Below are positions 1 through 5,204 of a stretch of 5,204 nucleotides of DNA, one piece after another. The first letter of the stretch is position 1; each line of letters starts with the position of its first letter. The stretch is from positions 1-5,204 of the forward strand of contig CAUBUJ010000121.1 of NCBI GenBank assembly GCA_958439155.1. Direction: 5' to 3'. The position numbers and the translations under genes are program-made. Source of the DNA: an uncultured Veillonellaceae bacterium. GTDB lineage: Bacteria > Bacillota > Negativicutes > Veillonellales > Dialisteraceae. The notes beneath the pieces were generated by a model, which saw nothing but the letters and a program-made list of their open reading frames with translations, was not told where the DNA came from and searched no databases.

Positions 1-29
1 GAGCCTTGAGATCTTTCATATTTCTAAAA

Positions 30-85
30 ACTAGCAGCTAACAGCTAACAGCTAACAGCTAACAGCTAATGGCCAATTGCCAATC
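30..85. repeat. Degenerate heptanucleotide tandem array (about 8 units)
   Basis: The stretch reads in one unbroken 7-bp phase: ACTAGCA (30-36), four exact GCTAACA units (37-64), GCTAATG (65-71), GCCAATT (72-78) and GCCAATC (79-85). The consensus from 37 on is GCYAAYN. It can also be read as five perfect CAGCTAA copies at 35-69. The array is noncoding and lies downstream of the metal ATPase gene, ending exactly where the terminator stem begins. The exact core with drifting copies towards the terminator suggests growth by slippage. No function is apparent. Confidence 0.85.
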
Positions 86-123
86 AAAAACAGGTGCCGC
101 CCGCTTGGAGCAGCACCTGTTTT
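86..123 (-). terminator. Rho-independent terminator of the metal ATPase gene, possibly bidirectional
   Basis: Arms AAAACAGGTGC (87-97) and GCACCTGTTTT (113-123) are perfectly complementary over 11 bp. The 15-nt interior can pair further through G-C and G-U pairs. On the minus strand the hairpin starts 7 nt after the ATPase stop codon and its descending arm ends in a T run, as expected for intrinsic termination. On the plus strand the hairpin also runs into T-rich sequence (120-132), so it could stop transcripts from the left as well. Confidence 0.85.
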
Positions 124-130
124 GCTTGTT

Positions 131-2995
131 TTAAAATTTCTTGTAGAGCAGCCGGATGGAATTCAGGATGCAGAGGATTGTCACGCCTACGTCGGCGAAG
201 ACGGCGACCCACATGTTGGCAAATCCTGCGAGGCCCAAAATCATGACGGCGATTTTGATGAAGAGGGCGAAGATGACGTTCTGCCATGCGGTGGAGAGGA
301 CGTTTCTTGCGATCTTCACAGCCATAGGAATGGAGGAGACGGAAGAATTCAGGAAGACTAGGTCCGCTGCCTCGATGGCGGCGTCGGCGCCGCTGCCCAT
401 GGCGGCACCGGTGTCAGCGCCGGCGAGAACGGGAGCGTCATTGATGCCGTCGCCGACGTAGAGCACATTGCCCTTTGCGGCGCGGATCTTTTTCATTTCT
501 TCCAGTTTGTCTTGGGGAAGGAGTCCGGCGTGAACGTCTTCGATGCCTACCTGGCGGGCGACCACCTGGGCGCTCCGGGGCGCGTCGCCGGTGAGCATCG
601 CCGGGGTGATGCCTTCCGCTTTGAGGGCGGCCATGGCAGCGACAGCGTCCGCTTTAATGGCGTCAGCGATGCGGATGCTCCCGAGGAGTTCTCCCTCCTG
701 GGCGACCCAGATTTCCGTGCCTGCGAAGTCTTCCGGCGCGTCTTCGGTGATGGTAATGCCGAAGCGGGCCATGAGGCGCTGGTTGCCGAGAGCGGTTTCT
801 GTGCCGCCTGTTTTTCCGATGATGCCTTCACCGGCTTGTTCGTGCAGGTCCGTAAAGACCGGGGCGGTGAGATGCCGCTCGGCCGCTTCGGTGACGATGG
901 ACCGGGCGATGGGGTGGGTGGAGTAAGCTTCCGCGCCGACAGCAAGGGCGAGAAGCTCATCTTCCGAGAGACGTCCTGCGGTCACGACAGAGCGGACTTT
1001 GAATTTCCCTTCCGTCAGGGTGCCTGTCTTGTCGAGCACAGCTGCCTGGGTATGGCTGGCAGACTCGATGGAGGTGCCTCCTTTGAAGAGGATGCCCTGC
1101 TTGGAACCGGCGCCGATGCCGGCGAAGAAGGAAAGGGGAACGGAAATGACGAGCGCGCAGGGGCAGCTGATAACGAGGAAGGTGAGAGCGGTGTAGATCC
1201 AGTGGTTCCAGTCCGCGCCGAACGCAAGAGGCGGCACGACAGCGACGAGGATGGCCGCTGCCACCACGAGAGGCGTGTAGACCCGGGAGAAGCGGGTAAT
1301 GAACCGGTCAATTTTCGGCTTGTTCGCTACCGCGTTTTCTACGGAGTCAAGAATGCGGGAGACCATGGATTCAGAGAGAATTTTTTCTACCTGGAGCTTA
1401 ATGGTGCCGGTCATATTGACGCAGCCTGAATCGATGGAATCGCCGGGACGGATGGCGACGGGCTTCGGTTCGCCCGATACAGGAGAGGTATCCAGCTGGG
1501 AGGTGCCTTCGGTCACGATGCCGTCCAGGGGGATCCGGTCACCCGGACGGATGAGGAGAATGTCGCCTACAGCGGCTTCTTCGGCAGGAATGGTTTCTGT
1601 TTCTTCGCCGCGGACGCGGAGGACCACTTCCGGACGCATATCTACCGCTTCCATGATCTGGTCACGGCTCCGGTCGGAAGCGAGATCTTCCATGTATTCC
1701 CCGATGCGGTAGAACATCATAACGCCGACCGCTTCGGACATTTCATTGATGGCGACCGCCCCTAAGGTGGCGATGGACATGAGGAAGTTTTCATCAAAAA
1801 TTTCCCCGTGGAGGATGTTTTTCCCTGCTTTGTAGAGGATTTCTCCGCCGAAGATGAGGTAGGAAATGCCGAAGAGGACCGTTTCCTGGAGCGGGAAAAG
1901 CACTGGCACGATGCCGTCGGCGTGCTGCATGAGCATGCCCAGGAAGAAGAAAAGGAAACCGACGGGATAGATCACATTCCGGCCCGCCATGGAAGCGAGA
2001 ATGGATTCTTTCTTTTTTTCCGGCGCCTTGCGGCGGGATTTCTTCTCGATGACCGTACCGTTTTCCACGGTATTGCACAGCCGGACGAGTTCGTCAATGA
2101 GGGAGTCCGGATTTTCCGCGGTCAGTTTCAGCTGTTTCGTGGCGTAGGAAACGGTGGCGGACAGGACGCCGGGCTGTTCATTGATGAGTTTTTCCAGTTT
2201 GAGCGCGCATGCCGGGCAGTCGAGAGAGGGCATGGAGAACGTTTCTGTCTTGAACTGGCTCTTTCCTTCGTCAGGGACGATGCCCACATGGGGATCTACA
2301 GAGTGGCAGACTTTGAGAATTTCCGGAAGGAGCAGGTTCGGATCGTGCCTGGAAATGAGGCGGAGTTCCTTCGTTTGGAAGCTGATGGAAGCAAAGAAGA
2401 CCGCCGGCATTTCCCGGATCTTCCCTTCCATTTTGGCGGCGCAGTCCCGGCAGTTCAGATGGGTCAGGTGGTAGTGGCCGTGGAGATAGCCTTCTTCGAG
2501 GAATTCGCACTGGCAGTGGGTGAGGTCTTTCCCGCAGAGGTCGCAGTCTTCTTCGGCGCCTTTCTGATGGAAATGGCCCAGGGAGCGGCGCTCGTCGGCA
2601 AGGATTTCCGCCTCCGATTTCATGACGTCTTTTTCGTCCTGGGCGTACTTGGCCAGTTCCGGGTCGTGGCTGTGGTCGTGCGGCGCTTCTTCTTCCTCGC
2701 CGCAGCATCCGCAGCCGTCTCCGTGATCGTGGTGATGGTCGTGGTCGTGGCTGTGTCCATGGTCTTCGCCGCAGCCGTCATGGTCATGGTGATGGCCGTG
2801 ACCGCATCCGCAGGCATCGTGGTCATGGTCTTCATGGGAATGGTCATGGCCGCAGCCGCATTCTTTCTCCCCATGGTCATGGCAGTGACCGTTTTCACAG
2901 GCGCCGTGGTCGTGAGAATCGTGGTTGTGGCCGCATCCGCAGCCGCCATGGGTATGGCCGCATCCACAGGAATGGGTTTCTTCTATATGTTTCAT
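131..2995 (-). CDS. zntA: Heavy-metal-exporting P1B-type ATPase (Zn/Cd/Pb class) with a long His/Cys-rich N-terminus
   Basis: An inner-membrane pump that uses ATP to expel soft divalent metals, probably Zn2+, Cd2+ or Pb2+. In the 954 residues, in order: a His/Asp/Gly/Cys-rich tail (1-110), a CxxC-x6-CxC four-cysteine motif (C151, C154, C161, C163), HMA-like domain 1 (about 169-240, C182/C185) and HMA-like domain 2 (about 248-317, C260/C263 in a DCxxC context). Membrane segments lie at about 341-358, 365-385, 403-436, 573-593, 598-625 and 900-945. The actuator-domain motif SGEP is at 507-510. The metal-site motif CPCALVISVP (611-620) is the P1B-2 signature. D655 in DKTGT is the phosphorylated Asp, with H694-P695, TGD (802-804) and GDGINDAP (848-855) completing the set. 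K914 and D935 in the last segments match the ZntA transport site. The core is intact. The N-terminus is much longer than in E. coli ZntA (about 730 residues in total). The start is fixed by an AAGGAGGT ribosome binding site. Exact metal specificity is inferred; cadA would be an equally fair name. Confidence 0.95.
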   Translation of the reverse strand: MKHIEETHSCGCGHTHGGCGCGHNHDSHDHGACENGHCHDHGEKECGCGHDHSHEDHDHDACGCGHGHHHDHDGCGEDHGHSHDHDHHHDHGDGCGCCGEEEEAPHDHSHDPELAKYAQDEKDVMKSEAEILADERRSLGHFHQKGAEEDCDLCGKDLTHCQCEFLEEGYLHGHYHLTHLNCRDCAAKMEGKIREMPAVFFASISFQTKELRLISRHDPNLLLPEILKVCHSVDPHVGIVPDEGKSQFKTETFSMPSLDCPACALKLEKLINEQPGVLSATVSYATKQLKLTAENPDSLIDELVRLCNTVENGTVIEKKSRRKAPEKKKESILASMAGRNVIYPVGFLFFFLGMLMQHADGIVPVLFPLQETVLFGISYLIFGGEILYKAGKNILHGEIFDENFLMSIATLGAVAINEMSEAVGVMMFYRIGEYMEDLASDRSRDQIMEAVDMRPEVVLRVRGEETETIPAEEAAVGDILLIRPGDRIPLDGIVTEGTSQLDTSPVSGEPKPVAIRPGDSIDSGCVNMTGTIKLQVEKILSESMVSRILDSVENAVANKPKIDRFITRFSRVYTPLVVAAAILVAVVPPLAFGADWNHWIYTALTFLVISCPCALVISVPLSFFAGIGAGSKQGILFKGGTSIESASHTQAAVLDKTGTLTEGKFKVRSVVTAGRLSEDELLALAVGAEAYSTHPIARSIVTEAAERHLTAPVFTDLHEQAGEGIIGKTGGTETALGNQRLMARFGITITEDAPEDFAGTEIWVAQEGELLGSIRIADAIKADAVAAMAALKAEGITPAMLTGDAPRSAQVVARQVGIEDVHAGLLPQDKLEEMKKIRAAKGNVLYVGDGINDAPVLAGADTGAAMGSGADAAIEAADLVFLNSSVSSIPMAVKIARNVLSTAWQNVIFALFIKIAVMILGLAGFANMWVAVFADVGVTILCILNSIRLLYKKF
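2666..2995 (-). repeat. Low-complexity segment encoding the His/Cys-rich metal-binding tail
   Basis: These codons specify residues 1-110 of the ATPase. By count, 32 are His and 14 are Cys, with many Asp, Glu and Gly. The pentapeptide CGCGH occurs four times (residues 10-14, 19-23, 46-50, 62-66), separated by HxH and HDH runs. At DNA level this gives imperfect repeats. For example, CCGCATCCGCAG is exact at 2802-2813 and 2931-2942 on the plus strand, and GTCATGG-like words recur throughout. Such sequence may expand or contract. The likely role is metal buffering, sensing or delivery to the pump; this is inferred from composition. Confidence 0.8.
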
Positions 2996-3000
2996 AACAA

Positions 3001-3008
3001 ACCTCCTT
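3001..3008 (-). promoter_or_regulatory. Strong ribosome binding site of the metal ATPase gene
   Basis: The minus strand reads AAGGAGGT followed by 5 nt (TTGTT) and ATG. This is a near-perfect complement to the 3' end of 16S rRNA at good spacing. It fixes the start at 2995, so the His-rich tail really is translated. Confidence 0.9.
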
Positions 3009-3039
3009 GATGGAATGAATGGTTCTCTTAAATTGGCTT

Positions 3040-3074
3040 CATAGTATCATCATTTTTGGGGTTTGTATACTATG
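3040..3074. promoter_or_regulatory. Inverted repeat over the ATPase promoter, candidate operator
   Basis: Perfect 8-bp arms CATAGTAT (3040-3047) and ATACTATG (3067-3074) are separated by 19 bp. The arms cover the proposed -10 and -35 boxes, so a dimeric regulator bound here would block or reshape the promoter. Metal-exporter genes are usually controlled by ArsR/SmtB- or MerR-family sensors, but the arms do not match a consensus I can name, and no regulator gene lies in the window. Confidence 0.5.
3041..3069 (-). promoter_or_regulatory. Candidate extended -10 promoter of the metal ATPase gene
   Basis: Read on the minus strand, TATACA (plus 3064-3069) is separated by exactly 17 bp from TACTAT (plus 3041-3046). 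Each hexamer matches 4 of 6 consensus bases. A TG one base upstream of the -10 box (TGaTACTAT) makes an extended -10 element. Transcription would start near 3034, giving a leader of about 40 nt. The match is moderate and rests on pattern alone. Confidence 0.5.
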
Positions 3075-3082
3075 CACCTAAC

Positions 3083-3110
3083 TCGCAAATTAGATGGGAC
3101 TAATTCGCGA
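3083..3110. promoter_or_regulatory. Second inverted repeat upstream of the ATPase promoter, candidate regulator site
   Basis: Arms TCGCAAATTAG (3083-3093) and CTAATTCGCGA (3100-3110) are complementary at 10 of 11 positions around a 6-bp centre. It lies just upstream of the proposed -35 box and downstream of the rqcH terminator, so it is not part of a known transcript. A TCGCRAA word recurs on the plus strand at 3083, 3105 and 3135. The position suits an activator or a second repressor site; the cognate protein is unknown. Confidence 0.5.
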
Positions 3111-3138
3111 AAATATGAGAGATATGCAGATCAATCGC

Positions 3139-3166
3139 AAAGGAAAAGGCCTCCCCTCAGGAAGGC
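3139..3166 (-). terminator. Rho-independent terminator of rqcH
   Basis: On the minus strand GCCTTCC-TGAG-GGGAGGC forms a 7-bp stem (one G-U pair) with a 4-nt loop, followed by CTTTTCCTTT. It begins 7 nt after the rqcH stop codon. It separates rqcH transcription from the downstream metal ATPase gene, which therefore needs its own promoter. Confidence 0.85.
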
Positions 3167-3173
3167 ACTGTTC

Positions 3174-4919
3174 TTATTTCTGTTCTTTTTTCTCTTTTGA
3201 CGGCGCTGCCGGGACAGCCATGATGGTTTTCTGGCGGGTATAGCTTACCAGGCCGGGCGGGGAGTTTTTGATTTTTTTCACATTCCGGATGAGGGTGTAG
3301 TCTACCGGGACTTTGCTGTCATTTTTTCCCCGGGAGAGCCATGCCGCCCAGGACGCGGCTTTCGCCAGCACTTCGCCGGGCACGGCGGCGCCTCCGGTTT
3401 CGATCACCACATGGGAGCCAGGGATTTTCTGGGCGTGGAGCCACAGATCGCTTCTGGCGGCTTTGCGGAGCGTGAGGTATTCATTCTGTCGGCTGTTCCG
3501 GCCGACCCACACGGGATAGTCCTCTATATAAAACAGTTCCGGTTCTTCCGCGGCGGTGTCCCGCGCCTTTTTATGGGCTTTTTTGTCCTGCTTTGCGTAC
3601 TTGTCGATGCCCGTATCCTTGAGCTCGCTCCGGAGCTGGGTGAGGCCTTTCCGGTCGGTCACTTCCGCCGCGAAATAGGAAGCGTTTTTCAAATATTCCA
3701 GCTTCACCGCGCATTCATCCAGTTTTTCCCGGCCGATAGCAAGGCGGGTTTTCATGCGGTTGTATTTTTTGAAATAGCCCTGGCTGTTCTGGATGAGGCT
3801 GGCTGCAGGGTCGAGGGGGATCGTTTCTTTCCCGCCGTCTTCCCGAAAGGGGTTGTCCACGGTAATTTCTTTTTGTCCGTGCACTTTCTGGTAGGCGTAG
3901 ATGGAGAGGAGATTTCCCCAGAGCTTGTACTGGTCCAGGAGCTTTGTCTCTTCCATTTCTTTCTGGATTTTATCCTTTTTCCGCTCTTCTTTTTTGATGA
4001 GGCTGTGAATGTGCTTTTTCAGTTCCTGCACAGAAAGGGAAATGGCGCTTCCTGACTCTTCCATGGAGCGGGCGATCCAGGCGGAGATGGAAGGTTCATG
4101 GATGCCTTCTTTGCCGGGAAGCGGAATGAGGGAGATGCTTTCTTTTTTCCCCGCGGGGTACCGCCAGAGTCCCGTGGAGGCGGCAATCTCCCTGCCGAGC
4201 GTATAGAGGGCGCGTGCTGCCGCGGCCCATTCTTCCTGGGTGAGGTCCTGCTCCGGCCGGTCAAAGGAAAATCCCGCCGCGTTTCCTGCCTCGCTGAGAA
4301 GGGCGGTGCTGAGGCCGTTGAAGCGGGCAAAAAGCGCTTTGGAAAGGGGAGTCTCTCCTTTTTCTCCGAACTGGAGAAGGTCCAACAGTTCTTTTTCGGA
4401 AAACTGCATGAAATTGAGACGGTCTGTCCCTTCCGGCAGGGTGTATTCCTGCTGGTTTCCTAGTTCCCGGTGCTGGCGGCGGCTCCGGACGAGTACGTCC
4501 AGGATGCGTCCTTCTTCGGTGAAGATGAGATTGGGCGCCGACGGGATGAGCTCGGCGTAGAGGGAGCGGGTGACGATCCGCCCGTCTGTCTCGATCCGGT
4601 CAAAAGAGAGGCATACGATCCGGTCCATCTGGATCTGCTCAATGCCGGAGAGACGGCTTCCTTCCAGATTCTTCCGGAGATTCATACAGAAATTCTGCGC
4701 CGCGATATACTGGCTGCTTTTTTTGGAAGGCCTGGCCGCGTAGAGGGAAGGCGGATTCTGGGCGCTCAAAAAGAGTTCTGCCGGAGAAGCGCCGGGGCGG
4801 TAGAGCTCGATGGTAATGACTCTTTCGTCGGTCTGGTGGATCTGCCGCACCTGGGCTCCGGAAAGGGTTTGCCGCAGTTCCTTTACCAGTCCGTACAAGA
4901 GTACGCTGTCTATAAACAT
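3174..4919 (-). CDS. rqcH: NFACT-family ribosome quality control protein RqcH (Rqc2 homologue; often annotated fibronectin-binding protein)
   Basis: A cytosolic protein that, in characterised relatives, binds the 50S subunit carrying a stalled peptidyl-tRNA and recruits tRNA-Ala to add a C-terminal alanine tail that marks the chain for proteolysis. The 581 residues are of usual length for the family. The NFACT-N domain starts at residue 1 and spans roughly 1-170. It includes FCMNLRKNLEG (77-87) and D99-R100 in MDRIV, which correspond to the Asp-Arg pair needed for tRNA binding and tailing in Bacillus. A helix-hairpin-helix-like region follows at about 175-220, then charged coiled-coil segments at about 292-330 and 378-435. 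The NFACT-R domain (about 463-570) shows VGRNSRQNEYLTLRKA (472-487), DLWLHA (491-496) and PGSHVVIE (500-507). No key residue appears to be missing. The older fibronectin-binding name reflects homologues such as FbpA/PavA; there is no signal peptide. It is a single-gene unit with its own ribosome binding site and terminator, divergent from dapF. Confidence 0.95.
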   Translation of the reverse strand: MFIDSVLLYGLVKELRQTLSGAQVRQIHQTDERVITIELYRPGASPAELFLSAQNPPSLYAARPSKKSSQYIAAQNFCMNLRKNLEGSRLSGIEQIQMDRIVCLSFDRIETDGRIVTRSLYAELIPSAPNLIFTEEGRILDVLVRSRRQHRELGNQQEYTLPEGTDRLNFMQFSEKELLDLLQFGEKGETPLSKALFARFNGLSTALLSEAGNAAGFSFDRPEQDLTQEEWAAAARALYTLGREIAASTGLWRYPAGKKESISLIPLPGKEGIHEPSISAWIARSMEESGSAISLSVQELKKHIHSLIKKEERKKDKIQKEMEETKLLDQYKLWGNLLSIYAYQKVHGQKEITVDNPFREDGGKETIPLDPAASLIQNSQGYFKKYNRMKTRLAIGREKLDECAVKLEYLKNASYFAAEVTDRKGLTQLRSELKDTGIDKYAKQDKKAHKKARDTAAEEPELFYIEDYPVWVGRNSRQNEYLTLRKAARSDLWLHAQKIPGSHVVIETGGAAVPGEVLAKAASWAAWLSRGKNDSKVPVDYTLIRNVKKIKNSPPGLVSYTRQKTIMAVPAAPSKEKKEQK

Positions 4920-4926
4920 GGTATTG

Positions 4927-4933
4927 CTCCTTT
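4927..4933 (-). promoter_or_regulatory. Ribosome binding site of rqcH
   Basis: The minus strand reads AAAGGAG, then 7 nt, then ATG at 4919. This supports the chosen start, which also matches the usual N-terminus of the NFACT family. Confidence 0.85.
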
Positions 4934-4952
4934 ATTAGAATGATTTCTTTTT

Positions 4953-4958
4953 ATTATA
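4953..4958 (-). promoter_or_regulatory. Candidate -10 box of rqcH
   Basis: The minus strand has a perfect TATAAT 33 bp upstream of the rqcH start codon, in an AT-rich stretch. The -35 position at 17 bp spacing reads TAGTTT, a poor match, so the promoter may be weak or need an activator. Identification rests on the -10 box alone. Confidence 0.5.
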
Positions 4959-4990
4959 CTATCGGGGAGGCATAAAAACTATGGCGGCGC

Positions 4991-5022
4991 GGAAGGGTCC
5001 TTTTCCAGGGAAGGATCTTTCT
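4991..5022. repeat. Inverted repeat between the divergent rqcH and dapF promoters
   Basis: A stem of AAGGGTCCTT (4993-5002) with AAGGATCTTT (5011-5020) pairs at all 10 positions if two G-U pairs are allowed. It can be extended by one G-C and one G-T pair outward, around an 8-nt loop. It lies between the two proposed promoters and outside both expected transcripts. It could be a protein site, or a remnant terminator reading rightwards, since T-rich sequence follows. No function is assigned. Confidence 0.45.
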
Positions 5023-5056
5023 TAATGCTTTTCTATAAAAAAGCGCGGGTATAGCG

Positions 5057-5062
5057 TATAAT
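5057..5062 (+). promoter_or_regulatory. Candidate -10 box of dapF
   Basis: A perfect TATAAT lies 77 bp upstream of the dapF start codon. The -35 position at 17 bp spacing (5034-5039) reads TATAAA, a weak match. Transcription would start near 5069, leaving a leader of about 70 nt. Confidence 0.5.
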
Positions 5063-5086
5063 ACATACAGATTGACAGGGGATCAG

Positions 5087-5119
5087 TGTCCCAGGCGGCT
5101 ATTTTTCCGGCCCGGGATG
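5087..5119 (+). other. Hairpin in the dapF leader
   Basis: TCCC (5089-5092) pairs with GGGA (5114-5117), GGC (5094-5096) with GCC (5110-5112) and GG (5097-5098) with CC (5107-5108). There is one A-C mismatch, one bulged G and the loop CTATTTTT; two G-U pairs may extend the base. There is no T run after it, so it is not an intrinsic terminator. It ends 7 nt before the ribosome binding site and could affect translation or RNA stability. It does not resemble the much larger lysine riboswitch. Confidence 0.4.
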
Positions 5120-5126
5120 GTATAAG

Positions 5127-5132
5127 AGGAGG
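5127..5132 (+). promoter_or_regulatory. Ribosome binding site of dapF
   Basis: AGGAGG sits 7 nt upstream of the ATG at 5140. It fixes the start of the truncated dapF reading frame. Confidence 0.9.
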
Positions 5133-5139
5133 ATATCCT

Positions 5140-5204
5140 ATGCGTTTTACCAAATGGCAGGGATGCGGCAATGATTTTGTTTTCGTCAACGGCTTCGAGA
5201 CGGC
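5140..5204 (+). CDS. dapF: Diaminopimelate epimerase, N-terminal fragment cut by the window edge
   Basis: Only 21 codons and two extra bases are present. They encode a start of the form MRFTKWQGCGNDFVFVNG, which matches the conserved DapF opening (M-x-F-x-K-x-x-G-x-G-N-D-F); N11 is the residue that contacts substrate in characterised enzymes. The enzyme interconverts LL- and meso-diaminopimelate in the cytosol, the last step before meso-DAP is used for peptidoglycan or decarboxylated to lysine. The catalytic cysteines lie beyond the window. An AGGAGG site at 5127-5132 supports the start. The gene is divergent from rqcH. Identification rests on a short but distinctive motif. Confidence 0.85.
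   Translation, partial: MRFTKWQGCGNDFVFVNGFET

Noticed and set aside
30..85. CRISPR array
   Set aside because: The repeats are only 7 bp and directly adjacent, with no spacers, so this is a simple tandem array.
512..1429. 305-codon open frame on the plus strand
   Set aside because: It overlaps the phosphorylation and nucleotide-binding domains of the ATPase in antisense. The composition is that of a shadow frame in GC-rich sequence, with no recognisable motif.
2620..2967. Thr/Ala/Met-rich frame on the minus strand within the His-rich segment
   Set aside because: It is an out-of-frame reading of the repetitive His/Asp codons. The in-frame reading continues into the ATPase and has the strong ribosome binding site.
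1808..3010. 400-codon open frame on the plus strand opposite the ATPase gene, rich in Val, Met and Ala
   Set aside because: It is the antisense shadow of the ATPase coding sequence. The Val/Met/Ala run comes from the complement of His/Asp/Gly codons, and it has no convincing start or domain, whereas the minus strand encodes a full P-type ATPase.
3000..3173. Small gene or RNA gene between rqcH and the ATPase gene
   Set aside because: No open frame with a ribosome binding site was seen. The stretch is accounted for by the rqcH terminator, two dyads, a promoter and the ATPase ribosome binding site.
3411..4055. 214-codon open frame on the plus strand opposite rqcH
   Set aside because: It is antisense to the conserved NFACT-R and coiled-coil coding region. 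Its Phe-rich composition mirrors Lys/Glu codons on the real strand.
3174..4919. Surface adhesin (fibronectin-binding protein) as the main function
   Set aside because: There is no signal peptide, membrane segment or wall anchor. The NFACT-N and NFACT-R motifs and the Asp99-Arg100 pair fit RqcH of ribosome quality control better.
5072..5077. Perfect TTGACA as a possible -35 box for dapF
   Set aside because: At 16-19 bp downstream there is only GC-rich sequence with no -10-like hexamer, and the nearest T/A-rich hexamer is 22 bp away. The TATAAT at 5057-5062 is upstream of it, so the two do not form one promoter.

Overview
This 5.2 kb bacterial window carries two complete genes on the minus strand and the first codons of a third on the plus strand. 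The coding sequence looks GC-rich and the spacers between genes are AT-rich. Strong AGGAGG-type ribosome binding sites, U-tract terminators, an RqcH-type NFACT protein and a diaminopimelate-pathway gene all fit a Firmicutes-like (Bacillota) organism. A Negativicutes member is possible, but this is an impression and not something the sequence proves.

Layout. Positions 1-29 show nothing I can name. Positions 30-85 hold a degenerate 7-bp tandem array that runs directly into a strong hairpin terminator (86-123), possibly bidirectional. Positions 131-2995 (minus) encode a 954-residue heavy-metal P1B-type ATPase, of the Zn/Cd/Pb-exporting P1B-2 class by its CPC-x4-SxP motif. Its N-terminus is unusually long and metal-ligand-rich: about 110 residues of His/Asp/Gly/Cys low complexity, a four-cysteine CxxC-x6-CxC motif, then two HMA-like domains. 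Positions 2996-3138 are its control region, with a strong ribosome binding site, a plausible extended -10 promoter inside one inverted repeat, and a second inverted repeat upstream. Positions 3139-3166 are the terminator of the next gene.

Positions 3174-4919 (minus) encode a 581-residue NFACT protein, the bacterial Rqc2 homologue RqcH, which acts in ribosome-associated quality control. Positions 4920-5139 are a divergent intergenic region with a TATAAT box facing each way, an inverted repeat, and a leader hairpin. Positions 5140-5204 (plus) are the first 21 codons of dapF, diaminopimelate epimerase, cut by the window edge.

The three genes appear to be separate transcription units: a terminator separates rqcH from the ATPase gene, and dapF is divergent. 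No common pathway is evident. The ATPase would export divalent soft metal ions, RqcH would tag stalled nascent chains, and DapF would make meso-diaminopimelate for peptidoglycan and lysine. I see no clearly new multi-gene system. The most notable items are the ATPase metal-binding N-terminus, its paired operator-like dyads and the 7-bp array.
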